Shown here in pieces: positions 58,353 through 64,000 of a stretch of 64,000 nt of DNA. Position numbers and translations under genes: made by a program. How positions within the stretch are numbered: the first letter of the stretch is position 1; every line of letters starts with the position of its first letter. Origin of the DNA: Watersipora subatra (Eukaryota; Bryozoa; Gymnolaemata; Cheilostomatida; Watersiporidae); contig NC_088711.1 in the NCBI RefSeq assembly GCF_963576615.1, positions 61,909,248 through 61,973,247 on the forward strand. Reading direction: 5' to 3'. The notes beneath the pieces were generated by a model, which saw nothing but the letters and a program-made list of their open reading frames with translations, did no database searches and was not told the origin of the DNA.

Positions 58353-58800
58353 CTCCTCCCAGAGCAGTGCCTCTACTGTGTCCGCGGCTGCTGGCTCCTT
58401 TTTGAGTTTCTTCCTGTAGGAGGTTTATCCAGTAGAAGCACACCGCTTCTTTAGGAAAATCCTGCCAGATCCCCTAGTAGGTTTCTGTTTCTGGAGCAGT
58501 GCATCTACCGGGTCCGATTGGTAAGCTTTTCACAGCTCTTTCTGGGTTCCTTCCGGTAAGAAGTTTTTCCAGTAGGAGCTTGTTGCCTCCTCAGATAAGT
58601 CCTTTTAGTAGGTTTCTGTTCCTGGAGCTGTGCATCTACTAAATCAAATCCTGTAAGGCTTCCCACAGCTCTCTCTGGGTTTCTTCCAGTAGAGAGTTTT
58701 TTCAGTGGGAGCGGTGTTGCTGTTTTTCAGGCAGCCCAGTTCATCCAGAGTCTAGTGATCCAGATGCGAGTCCTGTCGAGGAGTTCTTGGGATCGTTACC

Positions 58801-58819
58801 AATCCCACTGCTGCCACCA
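58801..58819 (-). other. Primer binding site, tRNA-Leu (minus strand)
   Basis: The reverse complement reads TGGTGGCAGCAGTGGGATT, identical to 6895-6913, directly next to the LTR end. Confidence 0.75.
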
Positions 58820-58820
58820 G

Positions 58821-59145
58821 TGGAAAGGTTTGTGCGACCTTCACTTTCCTCCTCTAGTAAAAGACTCGTGCATGAGTACAATACATATATTTCTGCTTAG
58901 TTCATCAAAGTGTACAAAAAAGAATCAAATAACAAGCAATGGACAGGCCTAGAACAGCTCTGCTCTTCCACACAAATGTTCGAGCTTATGTAGCTAGTAA
59001 GCTCCGCCTCCGTTCTACTTGGCTAGTTCCGCCATGGCTCTGGCTTGGCTGAACTCCGACCTCATTAACATGCCTGACTGAACACAGCTTGGCTCGGCTT
59101 AACGCAGCCCTATGCTCAGCTCCCAGTGGACCACATTCCACAACA
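58821..59145 (-). repeat. 5' LTR of family B (minus strand)
   Basis: A 325-bp counterpart of 6526-6893, ending CACATTCCACA on the plus strand. The hairpin and perfect TATA box of the other copy are not conserved; the overall order of motifs (AAGTAGAAC, GGAGGCGGAGC, AAATATATGTATTGTACTC) is. Confidence 0.75.
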
Positions 59146-60276
59146 ACATTTCAATAAGGAGCACAAGTAAATTTCTTACCAATATTGGTCTCATGAAGAC
59201 CATTTGCTTATAAAAACTCTATCTTACATAATGTTCTATACACCCAATAGAGTTCCAAAATTGTTATATTAAAACCTCAAGTTTCATTCGTAGGTTTCAA
59301 GACACAAGGATCAGCAAATACATACAAATGGTACCACTTGCAAGATAAAGTCAATGGGTTAAGATAGCTGTGGTAATGGTCATGATGAGAAAATCACTTT
59401 ATTGTAATGCCGACATTTGTCTGAAAACATTCTATAAGCAAATCGAGCAGCAGAGCATTACAGTGGTTGTTTGTTATGAATAGATGGCATCTGTGGTGAA
59501 GTAAGATAGAAAATAAAAGGTAACCAAAACTGTTCAAGCGAGCGTATTGCAATCAGTATAGAGCTGTAGTAGGCAATGCAGCTGGTACAGTATGAATTAC
59601 ATAGAAATAAACACATTACCCTGAAATAGTGTAATGCCGTGAATTTAGCTAGTGTATGTGTGTATATATATATACCATAAAACCTCTAATTGAATGCCAT
59701 GGAGCTCCAATTTTCAACTGTTTCTCTATAGTGGCGGTCAAATAGAAATGGCGTTCACATAGCGGCTAGCATTGTATTTTTCAAAAGCTCATCAGAATTT
59801 TGAGAAGAGAAATTTAACCTTTTTACAGGAAAAGTGAATTTCCCCTATGTTTTGGACTATCCTTCCGGTGGAGCGATATTGACTCTTTTAGAAGAAACAA
59901 ATCTGCTAACTTACCTCCAACTTGTCAAAGATCTTTAAATAAATATACATTGAGAAGCCGAGAAATATATCTGCCAATTTATATTTGTTGCTTGCAATCA
60001 ACCTGATGATATTATAGCCTTATCAGTCCGATATTATAGCCAAAATCAGTTTGAATTGGCTTACAGGCCAAATCAGACTGATTTAGCAAACCCTTCAGCG
60101 TGTTGAGAAATAAATAATAGGGCTAGTGCGTAGTAATACTAACAAGTTAATAAAACATACATGATAAACTCCAGAAATATAATAATATTTTATTTACTAC
60201 TTTGAACGTACCGACTCACATTACTGACCATCAAGAAACCGGATGAAATAAAATGTTGAATTAGAAAAAAGTCATT
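59146..60276. other. Non-coding, contains dispersed repeat copy 3 (59685-60045, minus)
   Basis: 59685-60045 is the reverse-orientation copy of the repeat at 54940-55440, beginning ACCATAAAACCTCTAATTGA. Between 60005 and 60090 short direct repeats of ATTATAGCC and CAGTTTGAATTGG-like sequence occur. No gene supported. Confidence 0.45.
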
Positions 60277-60289
60277 GTGTTAATGGTAT

Positions 60290-61260
60290 TTGTGATCCAA
60301 CATGGAGCGGCCATCTTTGTTGGATCTTGCGAGAATTGTAAGTCACGTGATCTTGCGCAGACAAACGGTTACCTCAACAAAATGGAAAAAGTAGATGCAG
60401 TGCATCTAGTGTTCCAACAGCAACAGACTAATGACTTTTTAGTGGAACACAACAATAAACCTTTTTGCTTGGTATGTGAATACATTATGGTAGTGATAAA
60501 TAAAGCAAATGGAACGCTATCACCAAACAAGGCATAGTGAACTGACAACAGTGTGTGGACAAGATCAATGCTTTTCAACAGGGTTTGAAATTACCACAAG
60601 CTGGATTTAATAGACTGCTAGTTGAGAATGAAAGTTGTTTCTGAACTAGTTATGCAATTAGTGAGTCAATTGCAAATAAGCTGAAACATCACAGAGACAG
60701 AAAGTTTTTGAAGGATTGCATTGTCACTGCTGCTGAACTGCTGGCACCAGCCAAAGTAAATTTGCTCAAGAACATCAAACAAGAAATAAAACAAAATCAA
60801 GAAAAAAAATCAAAGAATTTATGAAGATGAAAGGCAGGCCTATTATGGAGTTAGTTGACAGCAAGTATAGTTGTGTGATATTGCTTTCAAGGCCAAACCA
60901 TTTATACGTGTCACATCAAAAGCTGCAATCAACTTATCAGGGCCTTACTGTCAAATGCGAAAGCTTTTAAAGCTGAACTAAAACTGTGCAAAGCGCAATT
61001 GGAAAGAGATAATAACTCACATTTGCCGACTTTGTAGCATCAAACTCCTGAAAGTACTACTGAATATGCTGATGAGTGTACAAAACTGTTAGATGAGTTT
61101 GAGTGAAGATTTGAGGATGTACAAGGTAAGCAAAGAGAGTTGAATGTCTTTGCTATACGATTCAGTGTGAAACCAGCTGACGCTCCTGAAGAGTTGCCAA
61201 TTTAAGTAATCCAACTTCAAAGCAAGGATGAATTGAAAGCACGGTATGTACAGCAATCTT
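60290..61260 (+). pseudogene. GTF2IRD2/SCAND3-like hAT transposase pseudogene
   Basis: Seen: the N-terminal part (60390-60540) reads F-L-V-E-H-N-N-K-P-F-C-L-V-C-E, then N-K-A-N. Next comes S-I-A-N-K-L-K-H-H-R-D-R-K-F-L (about 60670) with A-A-E-L-L-A-P-A-K-V-N-L-L (about 60735). After a missing central part, Y-A-D-E-C-T-K-L-L-D-E-F-E, a stop, R-F-E-D-V, and I-Q-L-Q-S-K-D-E-L-K-A-R-Y follow (61050-61245). Known: this order is that of hAT-derived GTF2I-repeat-containing/SCAND3 proteins. Multiple stops and an internal deletion remove the catalytic core. No terminal inverted repeats were identified. Confidence 0.65.
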
Positions 61261-61987
61261 CCATTACTCGAGTTCTACATATGCTACATTATCTCCTTTA
61301 GAGTTTCCCTCATTAAGGAAATATGCCTTAAAATGTGCGCATGTTATTGGAATGATATATAGTTAGGAATAATCCTTTTTCAAACTGATATGAATCACAT
61401 GACCGCACTCAACACCCACTGATAATATAGTGAAAACCAGTTGTCAGAAGCCACATCAATATTGGCGGATACACAAAAACTCGTCAAACAAAAGCAGTTC
61501 CAGGGGTCACACTAATAAGCTAATCATTCTGAATTGGGGTGAGCTAAACCTATATTTGTGTTTACATTTGTTTATTTGAAATTTAATTAATCCCACATTA
61601 CACTACATATTATTGCTGTTATCGCATGTTGCCCTTAAGCGATATGGTAACAATTATCTGGCCTCAGCCATAATAAATTATGGCTGATTATTATAAAATA
61701 TTATTATTAAATTATTATATATATTATTATTATAAATATTATTATTAAATTATGTCCTGGTTCAAAAGCTGGTATGATGTGTGTACTCGTATATGAAATT
61801 GCTGTTAACTGAATATTACACCATTTCGTCCAGTTTTGTGTCAACAAATGATTAGTCAAACATTCACTCCTCTGTTGAGTTTAGAGTGGACTTGTCAGGC
61901 AAAGGTCTAAATCAATTGTTTCATATATCTAGTCTCCTTTGAGATACAGAAACTAGGAGCACTAAGCCTAAGCCACTCCTACTATAT
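61261..61987. other. Non-coding spacer before the LTR
   Basis: AT-rich, with TTATTATTAAA-type low complexity at 61685-61755. No gene supported. Confidence 0.45.
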
Positions 61988-62775
61988 TGTGGAGGACCGG
62001 GACATGCCTGTGTACTAATTACTGCACTCACATATATATCCACACTGTCGTTTGACCGAACCTCTCGAACTTCCCTTATTGCATGCTTGAACTGCCTTTT
62101 TATTATTATATAACTGTATCACTGAACTGCCCTTGTATTACTGAACTGCCCTTTTTATTATATAACTGAACTGCCCTTGTATTACTGAACTGCCTTTTTG
62201 TTACATAACCATCATGTTGTATCTGACAATTCCTTTGTGCTATAAATAGATCAGTAGGCGGAGTTAAACGATAGGCGCTGGCTATATAAGCCAGCGCGGT
62301 AGGCAGGCAGAGGTGTGCTTGATTTCACTCATACTTGTGCATACTTGTATTAAAGATATCGATAATAAACTGCTATATACTCATACGAACTGCTTCTATT
62401 GACGCCTGCCTGGTTGGCTCACCGATTGTATAAGCAGACTCAGTGCAACCAACAGACGGAACTGCCAGGGTGACTCTAAGAAGGCTAGGAGGCGATCCAC
62501 GGCCTTGTCTAGACTTGATCAGGTGTGCCATGGCACTAGAGATCCAGTCTTAAGACCAGCCATTAGTGGATCCAGACTAGCCTGAGATAGAGATCTAGAG
62601 GCAGGCCGGGGGTTTGGTTTCAGAGCAAGCCTGACTACTAGATTCTTGTCTTGGACTGACTTGACCGCCACCGGCAGGTCAATCAGGCCTCGGACAAGGT
62701 CAGCCAGTAGCCCAGGTTGCGACTCCCTTGTTAGGACGTAAAGCTGACTCAGCTACCGGAGTCAGATCCTTTACA
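61988..62775 (+). repeat. 5' LTR, family C
   Basis: Begins TGTGGAGGACC and ends CCTTTACA. U3 holds about 2.5 copies of a roughly 48-bp unit (ACTGAACTGCCCTTGTATTA) at 62087-62210. The TATA box is at 62283-62290, inside a small hairpin, and an AATAAA signal is at 62366. The long GC-rich 3' part is shared with the solo LTR. Confidence 0.8.
62275..62297. promoter_or_regulatory. TATA box in the loop of a 9-bp hairpin
   Basis: GCGCTGGCT (62275-62283) pairs with AGCCAGCGC (62289-62297), leaving ATATA as the loop. The TATATAAG box overlaps loop and stem. It lies about 480 bp before the primer site. Confidence 0.65.
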
Positions 62776-62776
62776 C

Positions 62777-62795
62777 TGGTGGCAGCGGTGGGATT
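62777..62795 (+). other. Primer binding site, perfect tRNA-Leu complement
   Basis: TGGTGGCAGCGGTGGGATT matches the complement of the last 19 bases of an animal tRNA-Leu (AAG-type), including CCA, with no mismatch that I can recall. One base separates it from the LTR. Confidence 0.85.
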
Positions 62796-62846
62796 TGCTT
62801 AACCCACAACAGGACGACTAACAGGGACTAAAAAGACGACGCAGGT

Positions 62847-63815
62847 ATGACCAGACAAACTCGCAGCGCGGAAAGACCGGAAGCTCTCCGAACGGAGGGA
62901 CTAGGAGGTCTAGAGCGACTGACAGGTGTCTTGGAAAGACTGCTCGTCAACCAGAGAACACAGGGACCCCCTGCACCAAGAGAAACATTCAGAGCCCCAG
63001 AATATGACGGGAATAGCGATGTAGAGGCCTTCATCAGACAGTTCAACGATGTAGCCGTTGCAAATGACTGGGGGCCAGGGTCCGCGCTGTTACACATCCA
63101 AGAGAGACTGCGAGGGCAGGCTAAGGACTGTGGACACGGGCAGACCATACACGGCGTATTTAACAACCTCCGGGCCAGGTTTGGACTGACACCCAAGGAA
63201 GCCAGAGCCAAACTGCAGGGCCTAAAAAAGGAACAGCAAGCAACGCTATTTGAGCACGCCACCCAAATAGAGAAGCTGACCGACATCGTGTTTGGGGAAA
63301 TGTCAGATCGCCTAAAAGAGGAGATGGCCGTAGACACGTTCTGTAGTACGCTGGGCAATGTTTATTTGCAGCGACATCTGCTAGCGGTGCCTACTCCTAC
63401 GTTGGAGGCAGCCGTGAGAGCAGGGAACGAGTACTTACAGGTTCGACCTAGTATGGCGTCTCACCAAGCCCAACCCTTCAGGTCGGACGTCAGGGCAGTC
63501 CAGCCAGACGAGACAGGACAGGGCGAGGGAGAACGGGGCCCCAAAGAGCCGATTGTGGTGGCTAGGACTACCCCGAATACCCTCGAGCTGCTGCTGACCT
63601 CGGTGACGGACCTAGCCAAAGAAGTGGCCAAGTTAAAATTGTATATCCATCGACCGCAGTCTATTACAGAAAGCGGGACGAAGAAAAAGGAAATGGCGAG
63701 ATGCTGGGGGTGCAACCAGGAAGGCCACCAGAGGAGAAGTTGTCCGCGGAGGCAGGCAAATCAGAGGACACCCTATAAGCAGGACCAGGGAAACGCTTAC
63801 GGCCCGCAGCAGTAG
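62847..63815 (+). CDS. gag polyprotein of family C Gypsy element, intact
   Basis: Seen: 322 codons from ATG at 62847 to TAG at 63813-63815, without interruption. The N-terminal third has F-R-A-P-E-Y-D-G and D-V-E-A-F-I-R-Q-F, the capsid-like part of Gypsy gag; T-F-C-S-T-L and R-H-L-L-A-V follow in the middle. The zinc knuckle CWGCNQEGHQRRSC (63702-63743) keeps all four CCHC ligands. Known role: capsid assembly and RNA packaging. The start is chosen because it is the first ATG after the primer site and the homologous family B protein also starts there. High GC and clean frame contrast with all other elements in the window. Confidence 0.9.
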   Translation: MTRQTRSAERPEALRTEGLGGLERLTGVLERLLVNQRTQGPPAPRETFRAPEYDGNSDVEAFIRQFNDVAVANDWGPGSALLHIQERLRGQAKDCGHGQTIHGVFNNLRARFGLTPKEARAKLQGLKKEQQATLFEHATQIEKLTDIVFGEMSDRLKEEMAVDTFCSTLGNVYLQRHLLAVPTPTLEAAVRAGNEYLQVRPSMASHQAQPFRSDVRAVQPDETGQGEGERGPKEPIVVARTTPNTLELLLTSVTDLAKEVAKLKLYIHRPQSITESGTKKKEMARCWGCNQEGHQRRSCPRRQANQRTPYKQDQGNAYGPQQ

Positions 63816-64000
63816 GTCTACCTGCTGGCTGCACAAGGGCACCCGGACACGAAAAACACAGACAACGTAACAATACAAGTCGAAGGGAATCTGGAGTTGA
63901 TCCGGAGGGTTGGCAGCATCCGACTAAAACGGCGGCACCAGTCAAGAGACCCCTGGTAGAAACGATTCTCGTCTACAACCCATACCAAAGTCTATGGGAA
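63816..64000 (+). CDS. Start of family C pol (protease region), partial
   Basis: After the gag stop, a different frame is open to the window end and includes P-L-V-E-T-I-L-V-Y-N-P-Y-Q-S-L, similar in position to R-N-Y-Y-Q-S-L-G in family B (about 10610). The protease active site would lie just beyond the window. A frameshift between gag and pol is likely but its site is not determined. Confidence 0.4.

Larger units (their letters stand above)
56066..59145 (-). mobile_element. Family B Gypsy element, gag deleted and truncated in integrase
   Basis: Seen on the minus strand: LTR (58821-59145), tRNA-Leu primer site, leader with tandem repeats (58740-58380), then an abrupt join at 58352/58353 to the protease region, followed by RT, RNase H and integrase up to about 56066. 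The gag, present in the plus-strand relative from 9656 onward, is missing. The leader has an intact site where the relative carries the hAT insertion. No 3' LTR. Confidence 0.85.
61988..64000 (+). mobile_element. Family C Gypsy element, 5' half, runs off the window
   Basis: Seen: 788-bp LTR (61988-62775), tRNA-Leu primer site, an uninterrupted gag of 322 codons and the first part of pol in another frame up to the window end. A solo LTR of the same family is at 37588-38210. Inferred: the intact gag suggests a recent and possibly still active insertion; the 3' LTR and target duplication are outside the window. Confidence 0.85.

Noticed and set aside
62828..63358. 176-codon minus-strand frame
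   Set aside because: Antisense shadow of the intact gag.

Overview
The window is eukaryotic, metazoan DNA: AT-rich, intron-containing and dense in decayed transposable elements, with no bacterial operon structure. The organism cannot be fixed from sequence alone. TPR genes of the kinesin-light-chain/nephrocystin-3 type, many Ty3/Gypsy families primed by tRNA-Leu and hAT elements fit a marine invertebrate (lophotrochozoan, perhaps a bryozoan or mollusc); that placement is an inference.

Left part (1-17029): the remains of at least three head-to-tail copies of one minus-strand gene. The best copy (11824-17029) encodes a GlnD/DUF294-like nucleotidyltransferase domain, its helical C-terminal domain, and then 18 tandem 42-residue TPR units in one large exon. 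It carries two lesions: a 76-bp insertion that creates two back-to-back perfect palindromes, and one in-frame stop in the TPR exon. A second copy survives only as its last TPR units (5473-6525). A third survives as a nucleotidyltransferase exon fragment at the window edge (1-469). A Gypsy element with 5-bp target duplications (819-4951) sits between two copies, and its 3' part recurs at 10793-11297 with the same flank, so it inserted before the tandem duplication. A second LTR element (from 6526) entered the TPR exon of the middle copy and was itself hit by a 2.3-kb hAT transposon (7102-9388) with a perfect 8-bp target duplication. A later deletion apparently joined this element to the duplicated Gypsy copy and removed the middle gene body.

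Middle part (17030-47260): mostly non-coding and repetitive. It holds a family of AACGTT-rich repeats (18089-18560 and 20630-21180) split by a TA-flanked inverted-repeat element. It also holds one convincing isolated internal exon (23029-23163, minus), long-inverted-repeat MITEs, a 1-kb inverted-repeat element carrying a RecQ-like helicase fragment (28496-29501), a P-element/THAP9-like transposase remnant (31022-31756) and a solo LTR (37588-38210). A 120-bp satellite with 480-bp higher-order periodicity (41455-44378) and a 1.85-kb GA-rich polypurine tract (45003-46866) follow.

Right part (47260-64000): a decayed K02A2.6-type Gypsy pol on the minus strand (47640-52260) interrupted by a MITE; a deletion derivative of the second LTR family (56066-59145, minus) that lacks gag but preserves the empty site of the hAT insertion; a GTF2IRD2/SCAND3-like hAT pseudogene (60290-61260); and the 5' LTR, primer binding site and intact 322-residue gag of a third, probably young, Gypsy element that runs off the window end (61988-64000).
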